This document shows, in pieces, positions 15,849 through 24,387 of a DNA stretch of 64,000 bases. The first letter of the stretch is position 1; every line of letters begins with the position of its first letter. The stretch lies in the NCBI RefSeq assembly GCF_008153345.1, contig NZ_CP042818.1, forward strand, positions 434,001-498,000, written 5' to 3'. This DNA comes from Treponema phagedenis. Lineage in GTDB: Bacteria > Spirochaetota > Spirochaetia > Treponematales > Treponemataceae. Below the pieces are notes generated by a model. The model ran no database searches, was not told where the DNA came from, and was given only the letters and a program-made list of their open reading frames with translations. The translations under genes were made by a program, and so were the position numbers.

Positions 15849-16616
15849 ATGATAATTATAAGCGGTTTTCACAGTATTGAAGAAAGATTGCGGGCAAGTA
15901 CCGCGGAAGAGCGGAGCGGGATTACCCTGTATTATGCAAAATCGGGGCCGCGTGTAAAAAAGATTATTGCGCAAGCGGGGCAATTAGGCGTGCGGTGCAT
16001 TCAGTCAAGCGATGCGCAGCTTGATTCAATGGCAAGCTCCTTGCCCGAAAGTCTGCGCGCTCATCGCGGCATTTTACTTACCGCAGAAAAAAAAGAATCG
16101 GCAAAGGGGTCTGTCTCTTCTATTTCTATAGAAGAAATTTTTGCAGCGGTGAGAAAAAAAGAATCCGCCCTCATTCTTATGGCGGATTCAATTACCGATC
16201 CGCATAATATCGGGGCAATTGTCAGAAGTGCCGACCAGTTCGGCGTAGATGCGGTTATTGTGCCGCAGCGGCATTCCGCAGGAGATTCCGAAATTATTGC
16301 AAAAATAAGCGCCGGAGCTACTGCATGGGTGCCACTTATCGAAGTGCCGAACCTTGTGCGAACCGCCGAGCAATGCAAAAAAGAAGGCTTTTGGGTATAT
16401 GGCGCCGATGCAAGCGGAGAGCCGATCGGAAAGCTCTCGTTTCCGCAAAAAATACTTTTGATTTTGGGCAGCGAGGGCTCGGGGATTGCCCGCCTTCTGA
16501 AAAACTGCTGCGATTCGCTTATTGCCATTCCCACGCGGGGAAAACTCGACAGCCTCAACGTATCCGTCGCTGCCGGAATTCTCCTGTATGAAATACGAAG
16601 GAGTTTGGGCGTTTAA
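15849..16616 (+). CDS. rlmB: SpoU/TrmH-family 23S rRNA 2'-O-methyltransferase (RlmB type)
   Basis: 255 residues. An N-terminal substrate-binding domain starts IISGFHSIEERL, and the SPOUT domain contains motif 1 DSITDPHNIGAIVRSADQFG (about 118-137), motif 2 ILGSEGSGIARLLKNCCD and motif 3 IPTRGKLDSLNVSVAAGILL, which form the knotted SAM site. Members modify G2251 of 23S rRNA or related positions. Length and order fit RlmB, although TrmH-type tRNA enzymes share the motifs. It begins just after the MBL gene and relies on a distant GGAGAGGTG. Confidence 0.88.
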   Translation: MIIISGFHSIEERLRASTAEERSGITLYYAKSGPRVKKIIAQAGQLGVRCIQSSDAQLDSMASSLPESLRAHRGILLTAEKKESAKGSVSSISIEEIFAAVRKKESALILMADSITDPHNIGAIVRSADQFGVDAVIVPQRHSAGDSEIIAKISAGATAWVPLIEVPNLVRTAEQCKKEGFWVYGADASGEPIGKLSFPQKILLILGSEGSGIARLLKNCCDSLIAIPTRGKLDSLNVSVAAGILLYEIRRSLGV

Positions 16617-16785
16617 ACAAAGAGCGCATGTGATTGGGAGGGGATTCATAATTTCCTCAGATACTTTTTTTAAACCTTTTAGGCATGGCGGTTTTATTTC
16701 ACAGGGGTACCACCAGGTATAACGTTCTGTAATTAAATAGCTGTTTTACCAATCGCAGTAGTAATAATAACGGTTTGTAAATTCA

Positions 16786-16970
16786 GCATCACTATGGTAA
16801 ATTACTCACCGTTGTCAAACTCAGCACGGGCACGGACGCCCGTGGTTCAAAACAGAACTGAGTTTGAAAACTACCACAGCGTACTCGGAGTTTTCAAACT
16901 CATAGGTTTCATTTTGACATGGAAGTCAAAATGAAACCGTTGTGTCAAACTCTTTTTTATAAATTTTTTC
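16786..16970 (+). repeat. Core-and-cassette repeat, copy 6 (filled, variant stems)
   Basis: GCATCACTATGGTAAATTAC starts at 16786. The cassette holds CACGGG 16825-16830 with CCCGTG 16839-16844, stem 1 GAGTTTGAAAAC 16860-16871 with 16890-16901, and stem 2 GGTTTCATTTTGAC 16905-16918 with 16925-16938. CCGTTGTCAAACTC near the left is echoed by CCGTTGTGTCAAACTC at the right, again a direct repeat around the cassette. It lies in the 615-base gap after rlmB; the rest of that gap is AT-rich with the pta promoter. Confidence 0.85.
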
Positions 16971-17123
16971 GTTTCGTATAAAATGTATTGAACCGGATTA
17001 GGTATCAAAAAACACTATACAGGGTCGCTCCTATGCTAAAATTTTGATATTTCAAAATAATTTTATTATCGCTTTTTACTCTATTTTTGATGAGATAAAA
17101 TTAAGGCATCATAAAAATAAATA

Positions 17124-17152
17124 CTGACAGGTGTAAAAAATTATGATACAAT
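17124..17152 (+). promoter_or_regulatory. Promoter of the pta / TPR / histidine kinase unit
   Basis: CTGACA at 17124-17129 and TACAAT at 17147-17152 are 17 bases apart, about 80 bases before the pta start. The three genes downstream overlap or are two bases apart. Confidence 0.5.
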
Positions 17153-17231
17153 TATAGTGTAAATATTTCTTGTAGTAATTTGATATCATTTTTTTGAAAA
17201 AATTACTCGGTATGATTTTTTGGGGGTTAGT

Positions 17232-18239
17232 ATGAATTTTAACGAACGGATGAGAGCAACGGCAAAAGAGTACAAGAATAAGCTTGTACTGCCTGAAGCA
17301 TGTGAAGAGCGGACATTAAAAGCGGCGCGGTTAATTGTTGATGAAAAAATGGTTTCCGCCCTGTATCTTATAGGGGAAGAAGCGGCGGTTAATGAAGCCG
17401 CAAAAAAAACCGGCGTGAGTCTTGACGGTATTACCGTTGTAAATCCCAAAACATCCGAATGGCTTGATGGGTTTGCTTCGGCATTTTATGAAAAGCGGAA
17501 GCACAAGGGAATTACGCTTGAACAGGCAAAAACAGATATCAAAGATCCCTTACGTTTTGCAGCAATGATGTTGGTACAAAATAAGGCGGATGCAATGGTT
17601 GCCGGAGCGCAGAATTCTACTGCAAATGTATTGCGCGCGGGGCTCACCGTTATCGGAACCTTGCCCGGAATGAAAACCGCTTCATCGTGTTTTGTTATCG
17701 ATACTAAAAAACCGAAACAGGGAGCAAACGGCGTGTTTATTTTCTCCGACTGTGCGGTTATTCCCAATCCTTCGGCTGAACAGCTTGCGGATATTGCTGT
17801 TTCCGCCGCTCAAAGCTGCAAGACTTTTACCGGAGAGTCGGCGGTTGCCGCTCTTTTATCATATTCCACAAAAGGCTCTGGCGGCAATAAAGATGAAAGC
17901 ATTTTAAAAGTGCAAGAGGCTGTTTCTTTGTTAAAAGAGCGAAAGCCCGATTTTCTCTTTGATGGAGAGATTCAGCTTGATGCGGCGCTTGTGCCTTCTA
18001 TTACCGAAAAAAAAGCTCCGGGAAGTCCTATAACCGGCAAGGTAAACACTCTTGTATTCCCTAATCTTGATGCGGGTAATATCGGGTATAAATTGGTACA
18101 ACGCTTAGCGGAAGCCGATGCATACGGTCCTTTTTTACAAGGTTTTGCAAAGCCCTTATCGGATCTTTCACGCGGTTGCTCTGTAGAAGATATTGTAGTT
18201 GTCTCTGCGGTAACACTTGTGCAAGCCGGTAAAAAATAA
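17232..18239 (+). CDS. pta: Phosphate acetyltransferase
   Basis: 335 residues from ATG 17232, close behind GGGGGT; an in-frame TTG four codons upstream is discounted because it precedes the ribosome site. The enzyme interconverts acetyl-CoA and acetyl phosphate in fermentative acetate formation. Family motifs are clear: KLVLPEACEERTLKAARLIV at 15-34, ADAMVAGAQNSTANVLRAGL near 118-137, VFIFSDCAVIPNP near 175, GELSY-like SYSTKGSGG near 215, QLDAALVP near 250 and FPNLDAGNIGYKLVQRLA near 280. It is the short form without the N-terminal regulatory domain. Its stop overlaps the start of the TPR gene. No ackA is visible in the window. Confidence 0.95.
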   Translation: MNFNERMRATAKEYKNKLVLPEACEERTLKAARLIVDEKMVSALYLIGEEAAVNEAAKKTGVSLDGITVVNPKTSEWLDGFASAFYEKRKHKGITLEQAKTDIKDPLRFAAMMLVQNKADAMVAGAQNSTANVLRAGLTVIGTLPGMKTASSCFVIDTKKPKQGANGVFIFSDCAVIPNPSAEQLADIAVSAAQSCKTFTGESAVAALLSYSTKGSGGNKDESILKVQEAVSLLKERKPDFLFDGEIQLDAALVPSITEKKAPGSPITGKVNTLVFPNLDAGNIGYKLVQRLAEADAYGPFLQGFAKPLSDLSRGCSVEDIVVVSAVTLVQAGKK

Positions 18240-20107
18240 TGTCTACCACAGCAGCACGTATTGCAGAAGCGGTAGAAGCCGGAAAAGCACGTAATTATCC
18301 GCAAGCAATTAAAATTTTGGAAGACCTTGCAGCGCAAGGAATTGCGGATTCGAAAGAAGGCGTTTTTAGTACTACAAATAAAAATCATCCGGAAATCTAT
18401 CTGTATTTATCTCGTGCATGGCATGCGGAAAAAAATTATGCGCGTGCTGTTGTGTACGGAAATGCTTATACTCGGCGGAAACCGCAAGACCCCGCCGGCT
18501 GGTTCTTTTTAGGGCGAACCTTTCTTTCCTTACAAAACTATGAAAAAGCTATTTATGCGCTTACAAAAAGCTTAGCAATAAACGAGGCCTCACTGGAAGC
18601 AAAAGCACTGCTGGGGCTTGCGTACCTTCGTGCAAAAAAAGCATCTCAGGCGCGGGCAGTGTTTGAAGAAGCTTTGCAAAAAGCGCCAAAAAACACTCGG
18701 CTGAACACCGGTTATCTGAATGCGCTTTTTATTGAAGCGGTGCAAATATTGCGCAAAGGCGATGCGGATACCGCGCGGCAAATGCTTACCTTTGTAATCA
18801 ATAATAATATTGACGGTGTTGCGCCGCGCTTATATCTTGCACATGCGTTCCGCGCGTTAAAAGCTTTTCCCGAAGCACTGACGCAGTATAAAGCGGCATT
18901 GGCGTTTGCGCCCGACGATCCCGCATTGCAGTGGTATCCCGCTGCAATGCTTGCACAAATGGGCGATATTGAAGGCGCAAGTGAAATCCTTTCCAAGGCG
19001 GGCATCAATGTAAAAGGCGATGAGCTTTCCGATCAATTTTTAGCAATCGGAACGGTGCGTAAACATTTGGAAGAAGGTTTGTGGGCACGAGCCGCAGGCG
19101 CCGCGCGCGTGTATATCAAAAACTTTGGCAGTTCTGCGGAAGTACATCTTTTGATGGCGGAGGCTCAGCGCAATATGGGGCGATTTTCCGCCGCGCTGAA
19201 TCATTGCGCTCGAGCTGCAAAGCTGGAACCTGATAATCCCTTTGTGCATTACTGCATTATGCTTTGTCTGCAGCAAGCAGGCAGGTGGGAAGAACTTGCG
19301 CAGGAAATTCCCCGTGCGGAAGCTGCCGGCTGCGATTCCGATGATATGTATTATTATCGGGTTGTTACTGCGGCGCATATTGACAACCCGCCCGAGCAAG
19401 TGCTGCCGCATTTACAGGCATTGGCACAGCAAGGCAAGGCGGATACTCTTTTATTTACCGCGCTTGGCAGAACCTATGTTCGTCTCGATATGGCTGAACT
19501 GGCAATTCCCTGGTATCAAAAAACATTGGAAATTGACCCTGATAATGAAGAGGCGAAAATAGGACTTATTGCCTGTTATGAAGCTCTTTGTCAAAACGAG
19601 GAAATCCATACCAGTTACCAAGACTATTTCTCACGGTGGGCTGATAATACCGTATTGCGCAAAGATTTTATTGAATTTTTGCAAAAGCAAGAGCGCTGGG
19701 AAGAAGCCGCCGATAATATCGAAATTCTTGCATCTCAAATTTCAGGAGCAAATTTTGCGCCCCAACTCGCCCTCAATCGGCGAAAAGCGGGACAGTATCG
19801 AAAAGCCGCCATTCTATATCGATCTTTGCTTCGCCAAAAACCTGAAGAAAAAATTTTACTGCATAATCTTGTATACTGTCTTGATAAAATGGGACAAACC
19901 AAAAGCGCCCTCAACCTTCTTGTCGCGGCACGAAAAACCTTTGGAGAAAATCCGGACACCATGCTTATTGAAGGTATTTTTTATTTGCGGGATAAAAAAG
20001 CCGAAGACGCAATAAAAACCTTTCAATATATTTTAGAAAAAAACCCGCAAAATGAACGAGCGGCAGAGTTTTTAAAAAAAGCATATGCAGGGTTAAAAAG
20101 GAAATAA
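18239..20107 (+). CDS. Tetratricopeptide-repeat protein (622 aa)
   Basis: Most of the chain is TPR helices. Clear repeats include PAGWFFLGRTFLSLQNYEKA near 85-105, AKALLGLAYLRAKKASQAR near 120, APRLYLAHAFRALKAFPEA near 190 and FTALGRTYVRLDMAELAIPW near 405, and degenerate repeats continue to the C-terminus (AADNIEILASQ, KILLHNLVYCLDKMG). There is no signal peptide or membrane segment, so it is probably a cytoplasmic scaffold. The ATG shares its first base with the pta stop codon, and the histidine kinase starts two bases after its end, which suggests a link to that signalling protein, but the partner is unknown. Confidence 0.9.
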   Translation: MSTTAARIAEAVEAGKARNYPQAIKILEDLAAQGIADSKEGVFSTTNKNHPEIYLYLSRAWHAEKNYARAVVYGNAYTRRKPQDPAGWFFLGRTFLSLQNYEKAIYALTKSLAINEASLEAKALLGLAYLRAKKASQARAVFEEALQKAPKNTRLNTGYLNALFIEAVQILRKGDADTARQMLTFVINNNIDGVAPRLYLAHAFRALKAFPEALTQYKAALAFAPDDPALQWYPAAMLAQMGDIEGASEILSKAGINVKGDELSDQFLAIGTVRKHLEEGLWARAAGAARVYIKNFGSSAEVHLLMAEAQRNMGRFSAALNHCARAAKLEPDNPFVHYCIMLCLQQAGRWEELAQEIPRAEAAGCDSDDMYYYRVVTAAHIDNPPEQVLPHLQALAQQGKADTLLFTALGRTYVRLDMAELAIPWYQKTLEIDPDNEEAKIGLIACYEALCQNEEIHTSYQDYFSRWADNTVLRKDFIEFLQKQERWEEAADNIEILASQISGANFAPQLALNRRKAGQYRKAAILYRSLLRQKPEEKILLHNLVYCLDKMGQTKSALNLLVAARKTFGENPDTMLIEGIFYLRDKKAEDAIKTFQYILEKNPQNERAAEFLKKAYAGLKRK

Positions 20108-20109
20108 AA

Positions 20110-22065
20110 ATGACTCTTTTTGATAATAAAGTTAAAGACTATCTTTCGCATTCAAGTTTTGCTTGTATGATAGTAACTGCGAACGGTATTCCACTCGCCT
20201 GGAATCGTGCAGCGGAAAATTTACTTCCACAATACTTTGGAACAGGGAATGCTAAACAAAAATCTATCTTTGATTTTTTTAATGAATGCGGTATTACAAA
20301 CATCTTTCAAAAATTAACGGAAAGTACGGACGTTCCGATAGTTATTGAATGGATGAGTCCTTCCAATAAAGATTTTAAAGCTACATTGGAAAAGCAGCAA
20401 GATAATAACTATTTTATTATACTCAATGATATTACGCAGCAAAAACAACATGACAAACTTGTACAATCTGAAAAAGAAGAAACGATAAAATCTAAAAAAA
20501 TACATAAACAATTTTTAGCAAATGTCAGTCATGATATTAGAACTCCGATTCAAACAATGATCGGGATGATGGAGTTATTACGTACAACAAAACTTGATCA
20601 GGAACAAAAAGAGTATATACGACAAATAAATTTCAGCGCAGAGATTCTTTTAGAGTTGGTAAACGATATTTTAGATTTTTCAAAACTCGAAGTAGGAAGC
20701 ATGCAGTTTGAAAATATTCCCTTTGATCTTGTAAGCTTGATGGAATCATCCATTGATTTTATTGCAATAGAAGGGCATAAAAAGGGACTTGAAATTTTGC
20801 TGAACATGAGTCCGGCGCTTAATCCTTATTTTATCGGTGATCCCGGTCGTTTAAAACAGATTCTTTTGAATTTAATGAAAAATGCGGTAAAATTTACCGA
20901 GAAAGGTTCGGTTACTGTTGACGTATTTGAAGCGGAACTTCCCGATAAAGACGGAAAGGCAATGCCTGCTCTTTATTTTGAAATTGCGGATACCGGCATT
21001 GGTATCACCGATGAACAAAAAGAAAAACTTTTTACTGTTTTTTATCAGACAGAAGCTTCTGTCAGCAGAAGATTCGGAGGCACAGGCCTCGGGCTTGCAA
21101 TTTCAAAAAATATTATAAAAATGCTTAATGGAGAAATCGGCGTAAAAGATAATAAGCCGCATGGCTCTATCTTTTGGTTTAAACTGCCAATGACGCAAGC
21201 AAAAAAACAAGAATGTAACCATACTATTCTATTAAAAAACACTACTAAGATCTTAATTGTTGACGACAACTTAAATGTGCACAAGTATTTATCAAAGTTG
21301 GCTGATTATATCCGATTTTCGAATGTTTTTTTTGCAAAGTCCGGCAAAGAAGCTTTAAAACTTTTACGCGAATCCGCAAAAAGCGATCCGTTTCAAATTT
21401 GTTTTATTGACATGATAATGCCTCGTATGGATGGATGGAGGCTTGGTGCAGAAATTCATAATGATCCGGAAATAAGCAGTTGCCTGCTTTTTTTGATGAT
21501 CCCCGAGGGTGTGTTGCGGGCGGATGCAAAAATGAAATTATTAACATGGTTTTCAGGGTATTTATACAAGCCGCTCAAAAAAGAAACACTGTTGCGAAGT
21601 TTAAATACTGCAGCCGCATTGCTTTCAGACACTGCGACTGAACCGCTTGAAGAGCTTGAATCTGTTGAAGATTATGAAGAAGATACTTCAGTATATTTTT
21701 TCGGACTGAAAATATTGGTTGTAGAAGATCATCCGGTAAACAGGCAGCTGATAAAAGCACTTCTTGAAAAAAGCGGATGTATTGTAACCGCAGTAGAAGA
21801 TGGCAAAAAGGCGGTAGAAATTGCATGCACAAAACCATTTGATCTTATCTTTATGGACATCCAACTACCTTTTCTTAACGGATATGAAGCTACCGCAAAG
21901 ATAAGAGAACTGGGGATAAAAACAGTGATCATAGCCTGCACCGCAAGCGCTCAGGAAAATGAAGAAGATTCCTACCTTGCATGCGGTATGAATGATGTTC
22001 TTACAAAACCCTTCAATAGAGAAACTTTGATAAAATTATTAAAAAAATACTTTCCTAATATGTAG
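20110..22065 (+). CDS. Hybrid sensor histidine kinase with two receiver domains
   Basis: 651 residues in the order PAS-like domain (about 10-115), HisKA with phospho-acceptor His141 in FLANVSHDIRTPIQ, HATPase (N box LLNLMKNAVKFTEKG, G boxes ADTGIGITDEQ and GGTGLGLAISKNII, about 250-365), then two receivers. Receiver 1 (about 375-495) has VDDN and FIDMIMPRMDGW, while receiver 2 (about 530-650) has VVEDHPVNR, FMDIQLPFLNGY and TKPF. There are no membrane segments, so it senses a cytoplasmic signal. The missing output implies a separate phosphotransfer or response protein. It lies at the end of the pta / TPR unit. Confidence 0.94.
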   Translation: MTLFDNKVKDYLSHSSFACMIVTANGIPLAWNRAAENLLPQYFGTGNAKQKSIFDFFNECGITNIFQKLTESTDVPIVIEWMSPSNKDFKATLEKQQDNNYFIILNDITQQKQHDKLVQSEKEETIKSKKIHKQFLANVSHDIRTPIQTMIGMMELLRTTKLDQEQKEYIRQINFSAEILLELVNDILDFSKLEVGSMQFENIPFDLVSLMESSIDFIAIEGHKKGLEILLNMSPALNPYFIGDPGRLKQILLNLMKNAVKFTEKGSVTVDVFEAELPDKDGKAMPALYFEIADTGIGITDEQKEKLFTVFYQTEASVSRRFGGTGLGLAISKNIIKMLNGEIGVKDNKPHGSIFWFKLPMTQAKKQECNHTILLKNTTKILIVDDNLNVHKYLSKLADYIRFSNVFFAKSGKEALKLLRESAKSDPFQICFIDMIMPRMDGWRLGAEIHNDPEISSCLLFLMIPEGVLRADAKMKLLTWFSGYLYKPLKKETLLRSLNTAAALLSDTATEPLEELESVEDYEEDTSVYFFGLKILVVEDHPVNRQLIKALLEKSGCIVTAVEDGKKAVEIACTKPFDLIFMDIQLPFLNGYEATAKIRELGIKTVIIACTASAQENEEDSYLACGMNDVLTKPFNRETLIKLLKKYFPNM

Positions 22066-22093
22066 TTTTTAAATGATAAGGGGGTAACCTTTT

Positions 22094-22456
22094 TCAGTTT
22101 CTTTTCTTTTTTTGCTCCGAAGCACTTTGGCATTCAATGCACATGAGTGCATAGGGAAGTGCTCGCAAGCGATCTTCCGGTATTTCTTTATTGCATTTTA
22201 TACATTTTCCATATTTTCCTTGTTCGATGCGAGCCAAGGCGGAATCAATTTGTTGCAGCTGCTTTACACCCTTTGCTCCCATAGATTCGAGCATTTTTCT
22301 GTCTGTATCATCTGCGGCAATATCACCGAAATCTTTGGGGTCAACACCTTCAATGATTGCATTAAAATCCTCATTATGAGCTGCAAGAGTCTTTAGCAAC
22401 TCGATTTTGTTGTTTTGTAAAACTTCTTTCATTTCATCAATAAATTCTTTTTTCAA
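22094..22456 (-). CDS. DksA/TraR-type zinc-finger protein
   Basis: 120 residues from TTG 22456, which follows AAAGGAGTCACAA; an in-frame TTG 23 codons upstream has no suitable ribosome site. A helical coiled-coil region with the acidic DDTDRKM stretch precedes the C4 zinc finger CIKCNKEIPEDRLRALPYA ending CIECQ near the C-terminus, the layout of DksA-like proteins that insert into the RNA polymerase secondary channel or act as general stress regulators. The N-terminal ADFND-like loop reads EDFNAI here. Whether it responds to ppGpp is unknown. It is transcribed divergently from infA. Confidence 0.88.
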   Translation of the reverse strand: MKKEFIDEMKEVLQNNKIELLKTLAAHNEDFNAIIEGVDPKDFGDIAADDTDRKMLESMGAKGVKQLQQIDSALARIEQGKYGKCIKCNKEIPEDRLRALPYALMCIECQSASEQKKKRN

Positions 22457-22518
22457 TTGTGACTCCTTTAAATTATTTTTGTAGAAATCTCTACTCCCCT
22501 TTCTGCCTATTTCCCCTG

Positions 22519-22573
22519 TTGACAAATAAGAAAATAGGTTTTAGAATTATACCGATGAAACAAAAAAAAGCAA
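22519..22573. promoter_or_regulatory. Overlapping divergent promoters of infA and the dksA-like gene
   Basis: Rightward: TTGACA 22519-22524, 17 bases, TAGAAT 22542-22547, serving infA. Leftward: TTGCTT (complement of 22573-22568), 16 bases, TATAAT (complement of 22551-22546), serving the dksA-like gene. The two -10 boxes share bases, so polymerase cannot occupy both at once. Confidence 0.6.
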
Positions 22574-22609
22574 TGGTATTTTACGCTTTTTGTGATCTTT
22601 GGAGGAAAT

Positions 22610-22828
22610 GTGGCAAAAGAAGAAGCAATTGAAGTAGAAGGTGTTGTGAAGGAGGCGCTTCCTAATACAACTTTTAAGGTAGAATTAAAAAACGGACATG
22701 AAATTTTAGCGTATCTGTCCGGAAAAATGCGTAAACATTATATTAGAATTGTGCCAGGCGATACGGTAAAGGTTGCCTTATCTCCGTATGATCTAAATCG
22801 CGGCAGAATCATGTTCAGAGAACGCTAA
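22610..22828 (+). CDS. infA: Translation initiation factor IF-1
   Basis: 72 residues from GTG 22610, 5 bases after GGAGG, the standard length for IF-1. A single S1/OB fold contains [39 protein letters not shown] and [19 protein letters not shown], which bind the A site of the 30S subunit during initiation. It has its own promoter and faces the dksA-like gene back to back. It is followed by the convergent J-domain gene only five bases later. Confidence 0.97.
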   Translation: MAKEEAIEVEGVVKEALPNTTFKVELKNGHEILAYLSGKMRKHYIRIVPGDTVKVALSPYDLNRGRIMFRER

Positions 22829-22833
22829 AATAT

Positions 22834-23358
22834 TTATTTAAATAAAAGAGATAATCCTGTTCCTAATGATTTTATTCCCTTTGTAAAAAAAGAAATACTG
22901 AGTAATAATCCAAAAAATCCGAATATAATAGTAAATTTTAGACTTAGTACGGCAAGAATTACAAAAAAGATTCCTTGTGCTAAAAAGCTAAAGGCATCTT
23001 TTTTTGAATAGGAAGAATCGTTTTTGTTTGATGAATCATTTCGGTATGTATTGGTATAGTGTTTTTCATACCAATACGTACCGAACGGAGAATAATCCCT
23101 TTGTGAATGCGCATTTTCGCTCCATTGACTTTCTCCCCATTGATATGAGAAATTTCTTTGAGAATCATAGGCAGCGCGCTTATTTTCGTCTGACAATACG
23201 GAGTACGCTTCATTTATTTTTTTGAATTCTTCTTCAGCACGGGGATTATTAGGATTTTTATCGGGATGATATTTTAATGCTTTATTTCTGAAAGCCTTTT
23301 TTATTTCATCATCTGAGGCGGTAGCACTGACGCCTAAAATTTTATAATAATCATTCAT
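22834..23358 (-). CDS. J-domain (DnaJ-like) membrane-associated cochaperone
   Basis: 174 residues. The J domain occupies residues 1-68 with the HPD tripeptide at 31-33 ([10 protein letters not shown]) needed to stimulate DnaK ATPase. A Ser-, Asn- and Tyr-rich linker follows, then two hydrophobic segments ([20 protein letters not shown]) near the C-terminus, so it is probably tethered to the membrane. It lacks the Gly/Phe, zinc and C-terminal domains of DnaJ proper. It starts two bases after the pyrH stop on the same strand, so the two are co-transcribed. Confidence 0.9.
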   Translation of the reverse strand: MNDYYKILGVSATASDDEIKKAFRNKALKYHPDKNPNNPRAEEEFKKINEAYSVLSDENKRAAYDSQRNFSYQWGESQWSENAHSQRDYSPFGTYWYEKHYTNTYRNDSSNKNDSSYSKKDAFSFLAQGIFFVILAVLSLKFTIIFGFFGLLLSISFFTKGIKSLGTGLSLLFK

Positions 23359-23360
23359 AT

Positions 23361-24047
23361 TTATCCGATTACTGTTCCTATAAACGGTTCGCCGTTGAGA
23401 ATTTTTTCTATATTTTCCAAATCACGTCCGGCAGCACAAATAACTTGTATCCCCGATTTTTTTGCCCGTAAGCTTGCAACAGGATCAAATGGTGTGCTTT
23501 TTCCGGGAACCCATTCAGTTCCGACAATTTTTATAAAATCATCCCAACTGATTTGATCAATCGGTTTTGCTTCGGGATTTGTTTTCGGGTCATCGGTATA
23601 TACTTTCGCAATATTTGAAAGATTGATGACTCTCGTAGCGGAAAACCTTTCGGCAAGTAATACCGCGTCATTGTCCGTAGAAAAGCCCGGCTTCCATCCC
23701 GCCGCAATAAGAACTTGTCCGGAAAAAATTTCAACAGCTGTCGGGTCGGTTACAACGGAATTAGGGCAAAGCTGTCCAAATACAGCTTTTAATAATTGTG
23801 CATTGAGTCTGGTTGCCATAATTCCTATCCAATCTGCATCGGCATCTACCACTTTTTCTTTTACTACATTTTTGTAGGCTTTTTGATATATGCGTGCAGG
23901 ACCTCCCCCTCCGACAACCATTATTATTTTACGAGAGAAGTCTTCTTTAAGCCAAGTAATAATAGTAGTTGCAAACTTATCTATAAATTCAGAATCAGGT
24001 GTTTCGGGGGCAACAATCGAACCTCCGACAGATAATACCGTAACCAT
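23361..24047 (-). CDS. pyrH: UMP kinase, archaeal type
   Basis: 228 residues of the amino-acid-kinase fold: [12 protein letters not shown] at the N-terminus binds the phosphates, [14 protein letters not shown] near 42-55 and [17 protein letters not shown] near 70-86 shape the UMP site, and [13 protein letters not shown] near 122 and VYTDDPK near 150 complete the nucleotide pocket. These features fit the archaeal PyrH subfamily, which spirochaetes use in place of the common bacterial form. The product phosphorylates UMP to UDP in pyrimidine synthesis. A J-domain gene follows directly. Confidence 0.93.
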   Translation of the reverse strand: MVTVLSVGGSIVAPETPDSEFIDKFATTIITWLKEDFSRKIIMVVGGGGPARIYQKAYKNVVKEKVVDADADWIGIMATRLNAQLLKAVFGQLCPNSVVTDPTAVEIFSGQVLIAAGWKPGFSTDNDAVLLAERFSATRVINLSNIAKVYTDDPKTNPEAKPIDQISWDDFIKIVGTEWVPGKSTPFDPVASLRAKKSGIQVICAAGRDLENIEKILNGEPFIGTVIG

Positions 24048-24387
24048 TTTTTATCTCCTATAAAAGTTTTGCGGAATTATCAGAGTTTTAGAACTCTGTT
24101 CTGCAAAGAATTTGACTGCATCCGTCTGCCGATGCGGGCGAAAATAAAATTCAGAATTTATGTTGTTTTACATAATGAAAAAGCACCGTACTAATACAAT
24201 GTTTCATGATAAAAACAAACGCTAAACTCGGTCGGATGTATAAGCAGATTGTAATCAACCAGTCTATGCACTATCCTTCAATTTAAATCCAGTTTAATCA
24301 TTATACGAAAACTATTCAAGTAAAATTTTAAAGAACTATCTTCGAGAAAATAGAAATTCAAATGTATCCGCTTGGCTAAAGTCTGTT
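24048..24387. other. 340-base gap without a gene
   Basis: No credible coding frame is seen. CAGAGTT at 24081-24087 pairs with AACTCTG at 24092-24098 around TTAG, a small hairpin about 35 bases upstream of pyrH. The remainder is AT-rich with no core repeat. Confidence 0.5.

Noticed and set aside
16061-16649. Two overlapping minus-strand frames within rlmB
   Set aside because: Shadow frames of a conserved gene, without ribosome site or recognisable motif.
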